A DNA stretch of 64,000 bases from Henricia sp. BOLD:AAB3569 (Eukaryota > Echinodermata > Asteroidea > Spinulosida > Echinasteridae). The notes beneath the pieces are model-generated. The model searched no databases. It had not been told where the DNA came from and was given only the letters and a program-made list of their open reading frames with translations. The first letter of the stretch is position 1; every line of letters starts with the position of its first letter. Position numbers and translations under genes: made by a program. Below are positions 1-12,900 of the stretch, piece by piece. Location: the NCBI GenBank assembly GCA_037783545.1, contig JBBELK010000397.1:124001-188000 (forward strand). The letters run 5' to 3'.

Positions 1-475
1 ACACTATAGGTAAGTGGTTTAATAAAAATGACACTTTTAATCTCTTATATGGAACGGGGTACTAAAAGTAAGGAATGCCCTTTTTTTATAAGAACAAGAT
101 AACTAAATAAAATTTAAAAAAGTGTGCGACACACATTTCTTTTTTTTATCATACACATCCTCAATCACACACGGAGATATTTAAAACAACCACCTTCAGT
201 TGTTAATTTCTCACACAAAATACCATTTTGGACTGAAATAAAATCATAAATATTATGGTGTTTGGTACCATTGTTATTAACACTTTTAGTTAGGTTTTTC
301 TTGTCAACTTATGAAGAAAAAAAATGGGTTCACTGCAAATGATGTGTTCTACCTTTTAGGGAAAAGTGCCATGTACGCAGCAATTTAAGGGGTAACAATC
401 TCCAATTATTTTGACTTGCACTAGAGCAACAATATATATATTTTTAAATTTATTTTTATAAGCATTCGTGGTTCA
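1..475. other. CWH43 intron sequence, nothing recognised
   Basis: AT-rich with homopolymer runs; no conserved frame or splice-bounded exon resembling the missing CWH43 N-terminus. Confidence 0.6.
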
Positions 476-748
476 ATAGGGCGACACTTGGTGCGTAAAA
501 AAGCTATATTAGGGCGACACAGTCGATTAGGGCGTCAAATAACTGTCGCCCTATTATTTATTTTTTCAAAAACCATTTTTATTAGGTCGAAAAGCATTTT
601 TATTGGGTTACTCACCATTTTTGTAAGGTCGAGAACCGTTTTTGTTAGGTTTCGGACCATTTTTTTGAGCTTTTGGTAGAGAAAGTTGGTGTTCGTTGGA
701 GAGGATTTTAACGAAAATTTGGAGTGTCGCCCTGTTGCGGCATCCAGG
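476..748 (-). mobile_element. GCGAC family MITE, copy 1
   Basis: Terminal TAGGGCGACA and internal repeats ending TGTCGCCCT, then GCGGCATCCAG, next to an (ATT)n run. Shares internal phrases such as GGTTCTAGACCTAATAAAAA with six other copies. No coding capacity. It ends about 50 bp upstream of the exon at 799. Confidence 0.8.
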
Positions 749-798
749 AAGATTATTATTTTTATTATTATTATTATTTTTATTTTTATTTTTGATAG

Positions 799-953
799 AG
801 CCTCCAGCTTCTGGGGTCTAATGATTGGCTATGCTGCCCTCCTAGCTGCTAGAATCTGGTATGTTTCACTCAACCCAACTTGGGCCGATGTGAAAAGCAA
901 TTCGTTTGTCGCTGCGCTGGGGATTGTTGCTGCAATTGACAGGTTTCTATCAG
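799..953 (+). CDS. CWH43: CWH43 exon a (membrane region)
   Basis: Encodes [19 protein letters not shown] followed by [14 protein letters not shown] and [15 protein letters not shown], matching the RIWYTSLNPIW region of human CWH43. The acceptor is AG at 797-798 after a T-rich tract; AG at 799-800 is an alternative that would make the exon 2 nt shorter and change the phase. Donor is CAG/GTGAAA at 954. Ends in phase 1, fitting the next exon. A MITE ends about 50 bp upstream. Confidence 0.85.
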
Positions 954-3900
954 GTGAAAACAATTATGTTGTTTATGGCTAACGGACCAACAGGACTGTC
1001 AAACCTAATTGAACGGAAGTACTGTTAATAGAACATTCTGTTTATAACAAGAAAAAATTCAGGTCCCATACCAATACTTTGCTCTTTATTGACTTCATTC
1101 AGTGAAACTTGTATATGGGTAATTCCCAAAATTAGGGGTCTAACATTTGTTGGTGTCCCAGTTACGTACGACACTCCGCTTCAAAAATCACCACCCATGA
1201 TCACAAATTCTCAGTAATGGACTGTGGCCTGTGATTATAGGGGGCAGCATCATTTTCTTGAAAAAAAATTTCTCTGATTCCTGAAAAATATTCAAAACAA
1301 AAGACCATAAAGGCTTATAATTTGTTCCATGGTATTGAATAGGAGATTGGTGTCCCGGGTTACCTACGCCAATGAAAATTCGCTGTAGAATGAGTTTGCA
1401 TTAACCTTGGTGCTATATCTACACACAAACATTAAATTTAAGTGGCATTTGTTGAAATAAAAATAATTATTTTTTACTGGGAAACCACTTTCAATCACTA
1501 AAAACACTTGGAGATCTTAAAAACCATGTCACACTTTTTGACCCCTAATTTTGGGAATTACCCATATATGGGTATTTCCATCAAAACAGGAGCCAAAGTG
1601 TGACATTTTGATGCATTTGTAAAAATTGCCTTTTCAAATTAACAAAATTTGTTAAAGACATTTCTGTGCAATTTCTAAATATTGTAGAATATTTAAAATA
1701 ATTTACAAACGGTTAGACGTGTCTTGGTAGCATAGTCTTGAAAATATTCAAGAAAATTGTTTCACGACGTAAGGGGGGACTCTAAGGCATTTTTCAACTC
1801 TTGCGATTACATTTCAAGTCTTTTTTACCAGTTTCTTTCTGGAAAAGGTAGTTGCTGATTTTACCCAGCTGTAGAACCTGGACTTTATCGATTCAAATTA
1901 CATTATGAGCGAATTTTGTCACACAGTTTTAAAATGTCACACTTGCATTTAGAAGATCGCACTAATTTTTTGAATCGTTCTCTTTATGTTTTGGGTAGTA
2001 TTAACAGATAAATATGGTGTTCGATTCATGAGGTCATATATTCTTAATACAAAAAATCAACTCCAGAAGTGCCACCACATAAGGGGGACACTGTGTCCCG
2101 TTTTCCGACCCATATAGTGGCCACCCTCGGGACCGTAAAAAAAACTGGCCACTATAAACAGGTGGCCTCTTTATAGAGGTTGCTTAAGCATCATACACAT
2201 GGCATTTGGGGCCAAAGATGGTGGCCACTATAAACAGGTGGCCTCTTTATAGAGGTTGCTTAAGCATCATACACATGGCATTTGGGGCCAAAGATGGTGG
2301 CCACTATAAACAGGTGGCCTCTTTATAGAGGTTGCTTAAGCATCATACACACGGCATTTGGGGCCAAAGATGGGTGGCCACTATAAACAGGTGGCCTCTT
2401 TATAGAGGTTGCTTAAGCATTATACACATGGCATTTGGGGCCAAAGATGGGTGGCCACTATAAACAGGTGGCCTCTTTATCAAGGTGGCCTTACTAGCAG
2501 GTTTCACTGTACAGGGTTCTTATATAACAAGATAACCTTCAAATTCCAAGGACCTATTAATAGCAGAGACATTTATATCACACACTTATCCATCCCAAGG
2601 TAGCCCTACAAATAGGGCTGTAAATAACTCGCTTTTCAAATCTGACTTATTACTGTCGCAATTCACAGCCCTACGACGAGGCTGTACGGAAATGCTAAGT
2701 GTCAAACTGCCGAAATCCGAGAAAGTTTCACTACAAATATCGTCCGAAGCACATCAGACCAGAGCACTTTCACATACACCATTGTAATCCTGAGAGTCTA
2801 GTGTTTCATAAAATAACGGTAAAGCTTACGGAATCGTCAATTTGGCCATCTACGGCGTCTTGAAACATTGGACAAAATTCGGACAACGTTCTAAACTGCA
2901 TGCCCATGTGCGCCGCCATTTTAGCTGATATGCTGGACGATGGTGCAGTACATGTACCGTACTGTACATGTACTGCACTGCGCGCGTGACGTACTTGCCA
3001 GCTGGATGAACACACGCGACGTCAATATGAATTATGCATATTGCACAGCCGGGCTCCTTGATCGAGAAGCGCCACCATCGTCCAGCATATCAGCTAAAAT
3101 GGCGGCGCACATGGGCATGCAGTTCAGAATGTTGTCCGAATTTTGTCCAATGTTTCAAGACGCCGTAGATGGCCAAATTTAAGATTCCGTAAGCTTTACC
3201 GTTATTTTATGAAACACTAGACTCTCAGGATTACAATGGTGTATGTGAAAGTGCTCTGGTCTGATGTGCTTCGGACGATATTTGTAGTGAAACTTTCTCG
3301 GATTTCGGCAGTTTGACACTTAGCATTTCCGTACAGCCTCGTCGTAGGGCTGTGAATTGCGACAGTAATAAGTCAGATTTGAAAAGCGAGGTATTTACAG
3401 CCCTATTTGTAGGGCTAATCCCAAGGATGCTTAAGGTGCTCTCACAATATTACCCCTGGTCATTGGGCTCAATAATAGCATGCCTTAATTCTGAACTCTC
3501 TGGGGACCGGGAGCATGCAGTCCCTTGCAGCTAACACAACACAAACACAAACACTAATCAAACACATCACCTTTCACTACCCATGCACGTACTCATCTAA
3601 GAAATCCCTTGTTTCAGTGCCAGAAAGAATTAAAGGAGCGTATCCAGATCACATTTTTGAGCTCCCCATTTTTCCCATGGGTGTTGAGATTTTGATACCG
3701 TATCATTTGTCATATATTTCTCATAACCATTCTAAAATTTTGCACTCTCAATCCATATTTTTTAAAGATGTTTTGGAAACTAATTTATCCAGTTACATAA
3801 AACAGTGCAGTAATTACACCAACCTTTTTGCTTTTACATCTAAATTGAAGTTTGCAAATTTCCTACTTTCCCAATTAATAGTATTTTGGGGAGATATTTT

Positions 3901-6900
3901 ATATGGCTGTTGGGTTAGAACGAAATCCATGTTCTGGAAAAAAAACCAGCTCCTTTAAGCAGGGCTTGAAATTCGTCACCGAAAGGGCACTGCCATTTCT
4001 GTTTTTGGAGTTGTTTTTTGGAGTTTAAAAAGGGCACTTCCATTGGAAAATGATAAAGTCTATGGGAGGATTGCAAAAGGGCACCAAGGCCAAGAGCAGG
4101 GGCAACAGAGGCAATGGCCTCCGTGGCCTCCGTTAATTTCAAGCCCTGTTTAAGATTAATAATATTTTTGTTTCTGATCCTTATACAGTTGAATACCCAG
4201 AGCCTAAGCCTGACCCAGATCCTGAAATGGCCAAGTCTTGGAGGAGAACAGCTTTAGGCTTTGGGAGTTTACTGTTCTTGACTCATTGGCTGTTTGGCGA
4301 GGTGTCCGTCTTGTGTCGGTGGACGGTGGCAGGAGCGCCGGACTCTGGACCACATCCACTGCCTTGGGGGTAGGTATTGTCCGATTGGTCCATCGGATAT
4401 GAATATTCATATTGTTTACTGTTATTGACTCATTGGCTGTTTGGCGAGGTGTCCGTCTTGTGTCGGTGGACGGTGGCCGGGGCGCCGGACTCTGGACCAC
4501 ATCCACTGCCTTGGGGGTAGGTATCGTCTGATTGGTCCATCGGATATGAATATTCATATTGTTTACTGTTCTTAACTCATTGGCTGTTTGGTGTGGTGTC
4601 CGTCTTGTGTCGGTGGCCGGAGCGCCGTACTCTGGATCACATCCACTGCCTTAGGGGTAGGCTTGGGCATTTCCACGCCGAACTTCGAGTAGAATCGATT
4701 CCACTTTAGGAATCGGAATCGCGATTCCAGATTTGAGGAATCAATTCCCAGTAGAAATCGATTCCCTTTCATTTAGATTCGATTCCCAGTGATAGCTTGC
4801 CCATTCCAGAAATTACCTAGCAATTCCGAAGGCAAAACTCTAACTTTTGTATGAATATTTAGCCTCTGATCATTTCAACATTATTTAGAAAGCGAGTGTG
4901 GTACAGGCCGGCATTATTTCGGGGACGTTTAGTACCACTCGGTGCCAATAATTGGGTCGTCATCGGCACAATAAGTAGTATCGTCGATGTACATGTACAT
5001 GTACATAAACACGCTCATTTACCTATTAAAGGCCCAGTGTATCATTTGCAATGACCCCAAAAAGTAATCGACGAGTTTACAGGGGAAAAGTTCTGAAAGT
5101 AAAGATTGAATTAATAGCAACTATCCAAATAAAGGTTTTCGCTCAAAATGATATAATTTTACCAGAAAATAATCAGTAAAGATGAAATTATATCGTTTGC
5201 AAACGATTTACTTATTTTTGGTTTGCATCTACGCAGTCCAAAATGCATGGGCGTTGTGTACTCCAACGCGATGTTCTAACGCGATGCATTTTTATGAATC
5301 GTGCGCACACGCAGTATGTGCGCCACAGAGTGCATGACGCAAGCCACATAGTACCCGATCAACTGAGAACGAATATTTAAAACACACCGCCAAGACCAGG
5401 AAAATGCATATGGATTTTCATGGTTTTTTTAAACGTGGTACATTTGACAAAGCTGAAATTTCTTTGGATAAGTTTTTTGATGTCTTTCTTTTGATTTATA
5501 ATTGTTTTATTCGCAGAATCGTTCAAAAACGGATCATCTACAGGGCCTTTAAACACGCTTTTTTGGAATCGCGATTAATTTTTTGGAATCGCGATTCATT
5601 TTTTGGAATCGGAGTCGACTTCGAAGCCAGCCTTGTAACTTGAAACGCGAGTGTCAGCTAAATGTGACATGCTAGCGCTCTACAAAAATGAGTTGCTTCT
5701 TGCACAGTCTGGACCAAATATTTGCTACCATAACTTGAATTCTTGGCTCATTAAAATTTGAACACATGATGGGAATTCCTGCTGGTACTCGGATACCACA
5801 AGGAATTTCGGAGCACGGCATGAAATCGCCATTGTATTTTAGTGGGCCTGGATCTGTCGCAAAACTCTTGGCCCAGGCTGTGCGAGAAATGACTAATTTT
5901 CGCAGAGCATGTCACAAATTGAGATAGAAGAGTAATAATAATAAAAATTGTAAGAACTCTGGATGCGGCAATAGGGCGACAATTGGGGAAGCCTTTCCCC
6001 GGGGACCACCGAAATTTCGGCAAGAATCACTCAAATTGGCACAATTTATCTACCCTAAGCTTCCAAAAATGGTTACAGACCTAAGAGAGACGGTTCTAGA
6101 CCTAATAAAAATGGTTCTCGATTTTTAAAAAATGGTTTAAAAAAATATATATATATTAGGGCGACACCAAATTGTCGCCCTATTGAGCGTGTCGCCCTAA
6201 TATAGCTTTTTTACACACAAATTGTCGCCCTATCCTAGCAAACAGTTTTTAGTTCTTATATAGCGCGTTACATCATCAAAAATAATCTCAATGCGCTTTA
6301 CAAAGATAATCACTACAACTAGATATAATTAAAATACAGTTAAAAGTACAACAACAAATCTAAGCACATCAAACGCTAATTAGAGTAGACCATTAAATAA
6401 AATACATTTCATATCTAATGCAATCTAAAAATGTTTACCATTAATCTTGGCTATCAACACAGGGCTGACCTAAATTACTTAAAAACCTGACGGAAATAAT
6501 GCGTTTTTAGTGCCGACTTAAAAGATGAAAAAGATGGTGCATTACGGATAAAATAAGGAAGTCTATTACATAAATTGGGTGCTGAGACAGAAAAGGCACG
6601 CCTGCCATAGTGATCTTGCTTAAAACGAGGCTGGAGTAAGCGTGTTTCAGTGGAGGAACGAGTAGCAATAGAACACTCTCGAATGGTCAACAAATCTGAC
6701 AAATAATCAGGTGCTTGCTTATGTAAAGTTTTGTAAACCAAAATAAGAATTTTGAACTCTATATGGTGTACCACAGGTATCCAATGAAGGCTTTTGAGAA
6801 CAGGGGTGATGTGTTCATATTTCTTTGTACGAGTAATAAGAGTGCCGTGTCAGACAGCATTACTATACAAACTAGAGGTATGTCTGTTGATAACAGAGCA

Positions 6901-9900
6901 TATGGCTTTCCGCTTTTCTTTTTTGGTATGTTTGTATGCATGTAAAACTCTACGTACCTGCTAAAACACAAAATTTGACCTCCATCGGCCTTTTCGTTTT
7001 CTACATATAACCGTTAGAAGAACGCATGTTCAACCGAGTGTAATTTGACGCCTGGTGACGTCATCAAACTTTTGAAGGTATGGACATGTTCACTGACCCT
7101 CAGTGAACACATGCACCAATTTTGGGCCAATGTTATATGTTAATGACCTAGTCTACGTCCCTCCTAGGTTTCAAGGTCATACGATCAATATAAGAAGTGA
7201 ACGACCTTGGCTAATGTATGCTGCACAAACGCGCTTATTTGATGACGTCATCGTTACGCCACCAAATTTATCTGCTAATATGCATTAGACCAAGTCACAA
7301 CAAACCTAAAACACAACATTTGACCTTCATCGGCCTTTTCGTTCTCTAGATATAGCTGTTAAAATAATGCATGTTCAACCGAGTGTAATTTGACACCTAG
7401 TGACGTCATCAAACGTTTGAAGGTATGGGCATGTTCACTGACTCCCAGTGAACATGTGCACCAATTTTGGGCCAATTTGCAAAAACTTCGCCACAGACAT
7501 CTCTTTAAAATGAGTTTTGGCCATTTTTCAACTCGCCGCTAGAGGGCGCTCTTTCGTGTGACGACCTAATTGTTTTGTATTTTTGTAATACCCAAGGGGT
7601 CGTGAGACTAACACTTTTGACCCGATCTCCGTATCTGCTACCAGTTTTTAATGACAGGGCAGCCTCGTTTTCGACCAATAGGAAGCAAGATTCAAGGTCA
7701 TTGTCTCTGCATGAAATTTAGACATTGGATAGTCATGACCATTGCCGAAACAAAAATGTTTGTATCTCAAACGGTTGAATTTTTACAGATTTTTGAATTT
7801 TTAAGGCATTAAATTTCAGACACATGTAATCTGACACCTGGTGACGTCATCAAGATGTAACCTCTTTGGTATAGTACTTTACTATGGGTTCCTTATTGTG
7901 ACCAAGTTTGATGATGATCCAAGCTTTGCAAGCGACCCTTCTAGCAGCGAGATAGACTACGTGCTTTGTCTATGGGAAATGGGGTAGTGCAGATGTATGC
8001 ATATTGTACATGCTTATGTACACTCGTATATATACTGCACTGTGTGTATGCTGTGGTATAGGTTTCCAGATTCAAAAATTCATAACAAATCAACAAATGA
8101 CGTCACACTAATGTAACTTGGTATGTTATATGTTAATGACCAGGTCTACGTCCCTGCTAGGTTTCAAGGTCATACGCCCATTAGAGGAAGTGAACGACCT
8201 TGGCTAATGTATGCTGCACAAACGGGCTTATTTGATGACGTCATCGTTACGCCACCAAATTTTGCTGCTAATATGCATTAGACCAAGTCACAACAAACCT
8301 AAAACACAAAATTTGACCTCCATCGGCCTTTTCGTTCTCTAGATATAACCGTTAGAAGAACGCATGTTCAACCGAGTGTAATTTGACACCTGGTGACGTC
8401 ATCAAACTTTTGAAGGTATGGGCGTGTTCACTGACCCTCAGTGAACATATGCACAAATTTTGGGCCAATTTGCAAAAACTTCGCCACAGACATCTCTTCA
8501 AAATAGGTTTTGGCCATTTTTCAACTTGCCGCTAGAGGGCGCTCTTTCGTGTCACGACTTAACTTTTGGTATTTTTGGAATGCCCAAGAGGTCTTGAGAC
8601 TAACACTTTTGACCCGATCTCTGTATCTGCTACCAGTTTTAAATGACGGGGCAGCCTCGTTTTCGACCAATAGGAAGCAAGATTCAAGGTCAATGTCTGT
8701 GTATGAAATTTAGACCTTGGATAGTCATGACCATTGCCGAAGGAATAAAGTTTGTATCTCAAACGGTTGAATTTTTACAGAAGTTTCAATATTGAAGGCC
8801 ATATATTTCAAACGCTTGTAATCTGACACCTGATGACGTCATCAAAATGTAAACACATTTGTGCAGTACTTCATTATGAGGTGATTGTTGTGACCAAGTT
8901 TGATGATGATCCGAGCTTTGCAAGTGACCATTTTGCCAGGCCGAAAAACCATGCGCTTTGTCTATGGGGTTTTGGGAGAAGAATAAAAAAAGCTTAAAAA
9001 AAAAAAAAAAAAAATCAGAACAGTTTCAAAGGCTTTCCGCAGAAGTGCGGAAAGCCAATAATTGCAAAGTGAAAAATGCAGTTATTTTGCATATTAGGCT
9101 TGTGCTTACTACGTCATTTTGGGAGTCAAATAATGCCCGTCATTGTTGAAGTGATGTGCGTGCGTGTTGTGTGTGTCTCTAGCATAAGTAACGCGCCGTA
9201 CTAAGGTTCCCATTGGTGAAATAAACCGCGTTACGCCCACCAGAGGCACACACAACGCGCACGCACATGGAGTCAACATGGGACAACCGGAGTCAACCGG
9301 GACAGACACTTGTTACATTTTAGGCCGTCCCGGTTACGAGCGTTATACATGTACAGGGTGTCCCAGAAAAAACGAAACCGAGATTTATCGATGTTTAATC
9401 ATACTTTAATCTCAATCTTGAATAATAAATGACACATATTTGGAAAGCTTAGTTCCTCATCTTTCATTTGATACCACTCATATGATACATACTTCACGCA
9501 TGAATGAATAAAGACAATATGAAGCAGGGCTACCAAAAAGTCGTTTGCACAACGATACCTGAATTTCAAAGAAATAATCACATTTCTAAAAAGTTCATTT
9601 CCTGCCCTTTCGTATGATACCTCAGTCAGGAAAAATGAGCCAGGGATGACAGAGATATCCTGCATTTAAATATGGATTGAAATTCCATGTTTTTTTTAAA
9701 TCATTCGTTTTGTTCACACCTGACCGATTTTTCGCATGAATGGTTCGGAGATGGTCACGTGTGCATTAAAAACGTGTGTGTTGAAACCCCTGAAATTCAG
9801 GTATCGTTGTGCAAACGACTTTTTGGTAGCCCTGCTTCATATTGTCTTTATTCATTCATGTGTGAAGTATGTATCATATGAGTGGTATGAAATGAAAGAT

Positions 9901-12900
9901 GAGGAACTAAGCTTTCCAAATATGTGTCAAGTATGATTAAACATCGATAAATCTCGGTTTCGTTTTTTCTGGGACACCCTGTATTGGAAATTTGTATTTC
10001 TAACCAATGCAAAGTGTGCTCTGATCAACTCTAGAGAGGATTTGCCCAACCCTGTTTTACAAACTTGATTTCATATCTTCTGTCCACTGCAGTGCTGTCG
10101 TCCTTATTCAGCTTCTGACGGGAATCCTCTTGTCTTCCAACAAAGACCTTCCTACTCACTTCCTCTGGTCGTGGTTCATTGGTCTGCATTGCTTCCTGGG
10201 AGTCTACTACTTACAGACCTATCTAGGTAGGCCCGTGGTCTCGAGTCAAGTCTGTATTTGTTTTAAATTTTATTTTGAGGCTTAGTGGGGTGTTATGGCC
10301 GAGCGGTCTAGCGCGTCGAACTCAAGTTCCTGTGCCAGTACTAGAACGTGAGTTCGATTCCGGGTTGTGGCACTTGTGCCCTTGAGCAAGGCACTTAATC
10401 ACACTTGTTCCGTCCTTCGGAAGGGATGTAAAGCCGTTGGTCCAGTGTGTTAGGTAATGCACTTTAAAGATCCCAGAGCATTCTTTCGTGAAGAGCAAGG
10501 GGATTCCCCGGTGTCTCTGGCCATTTCTAATTCTAATTTTTCATGGGTTTCCTCACGCTTCCGAGTGACAGTGCAATGAGCACTTTTGAGGAATCCTTGG
10601 TATGAATACCAGAAAGTAATAATTATAATAATATAATCACTTAATGCCGCAAAGGGACGACACGCCGGAAAGACTTTGCCAGACGACCACCGAAATTTTG
10701 GCTAAAAGACATCGATTGGACACCAAAATTCTGTTACCCAAAGGTTCCGAATATGGTTCCAGACCTAAGAGAGATGGTTCTAGACCTAATAAAAATGGTT
10801 CTCGATTTGAAAAAGATGGATTTTGACCTAAAGAAATTGATTTTGACTTCCAAAATATTGGGGCTACACCAAATTGTCGACCTAATAGAGCGCGTCATCC
10901 TAATAGGGCTCTCTACACAAAAAGTGTCGCCCCATTGGATAAAATAGAGAAATAATATATAGTGACTTGAACAGTGGCAGATCCAGCTTCATTAAAACAC
11001 TAAAATATACAGTACCTGCCAAATGTTTGAGTACACTTGTTGAAAACTATGTATTTGCAATTTGTCTGTAAGATTGACTCTCATTTCGTAGAGTAATCAC
11101 AGCTTGCCCTTTTCTTTACTCAATTGTGGTCCTTTTGCCATTTTACAACAGTTGTGTATGCAAGAAAGGCAAATATAGACTACCGGTAGATAGCTATCTG
11201 ATAGTGGTCAAGAACTGACTGGTGCCAATACTGTGCATTCAGCTAGTACAAAGTGATTTTGGACATGCTCCAGGGACATCAGAGAACAGTCAGAACACAT
11301 GCAAAAGAACCTATTACACATAATCTGTTACATAATACAATATTGTATTTATTGTATACTTCTTAAAACTTGTGTGACCTTCAGAGGCTACTTTTTGTAA
11401 ATATGAAGCCAGAGGTGGCTATTTTGAGGAATGAAAGATAAAGAGACATTTCGGAAGTTTCAAGGACATTTCTATGACATGCATTGAATATATTGGTTGC
11501 ATAATGTGTTTTTTGTACTGGGCATAAAATGCTGTAAAATGTTACTAAACATATACTGAAACGCAAAAGAAACTTACCACTTGTTTAAAATGTAATGAAA
11601 TTGTAACAGTTCAAAATGAAACAAACAATTTTGCTAATTGAAACATTGGCATTTTATTGATGACATGTCAAGTTTTTGACCAAGATACACCATCTCATCA
11701 GTTTGTTCTACAGTACAGTACAGAAGAGGGTGCAAAAATGTCAGTCCCTTTCAATAGCGTGTGTGGCCACCACTGATTTGGATACAGGCAGTGCATCGTC
11801 GGCGAATACTGCCGTTGATCCCCGACAATCGTGGCATGTTGCTTGAAATGCCCATTTTGCACTGGCTTTTTTAAAGCCAACATTAAGACATCACGTGCAG
11901 CTCATTACAATCATCCCATACCCCTTGGCTAATCACTGACAGTCAAAACAGCTGTTCAACAGCTGTGCCATGAAGTGATCGCCATTGAAGGTTCAAGTGA
12001 CCTTCAGACACCGTTTGGTCTGACAGTGAGGACACTATTGCTACATACACGCAGTGATATTGTTGCTATTTAAAGGTTTAAAAGGTGGTAAGTTTCTTTT
12101 GCGTTTCAGTATAGTTTTCAACAGGTGTATATACTCAAACGTTTGGCCGGTACTGGTACTGTACTGTTTAAAACAAATTGTCCTAAAATACAGTGAACTT
12201 GTGGACAACAAGGCACTGACCAACTAGTCACTTTGGAATCACTTTCAAGACTGTTCTGCTTCAGTGATTTCGTCCAAGTCCAAGAGGACCTGTTTGAACA
12301 AAGTGATTCCCATAGTAATGGAATGTGACATTTTCTGTTTCTGGGAGAATCTTGCAGTTTAAAAGGACACACCGGCTTTGTTGGGCTATTTTAGGCTCGA
12401 AATAGACCCATACATTATTCTGAAGCACTTTCCAGAGTAAATTTGATATGTCCTGAAAACATAGTTTTTTAGCATTTTTCAAAAATTTGAGGTCACGTGA
12501 CTTTTCGGAACGAGATTCTGGTTCCGAAAAGTCACATGGTCTTGCGAGTTAGTTTTGTGTCCAGCCGCATGAAAGTTTCTTATTGCAGAACTTCACCAAA
12601 TTCAACTCTGATTTTCCCCCAATATTTATAAGTAATTGACAAAAGAGAGACCATTTATACAGGTATGAAACAAAGTTGAACATAGGTATGAAAATTCGAA
12701 CATAAATGTTTGTTTCGAGAGTCCAGAGAACAGGAGCGAGCGCGTGCTACGGCAGGCTACCGTGGAGTGTAGGATATTTGCCCCGCGCAGCACGGCAAAT
12801 AGCCTGAGTGCACACACGGCCGGGTGTGTTGCTCCGGTGTACGTTTGTGAAGAAAAAACATGATGCCAACTCTTCAAAAGAAAACGGAAATTCCTATTCG

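Noticed and set aside
3515..3958. 147-residue open frame
   Set aside because: No recognisable domain, unbiased composition and overlap with a SINE fragment; probably chance.
4204..4557. Minus-strand frame with an internal repeat
   Set aside because: It is the antisense of the triplicated CWH43 exon end; the repeat comes from the DNA duplication, not from a repeat protein.
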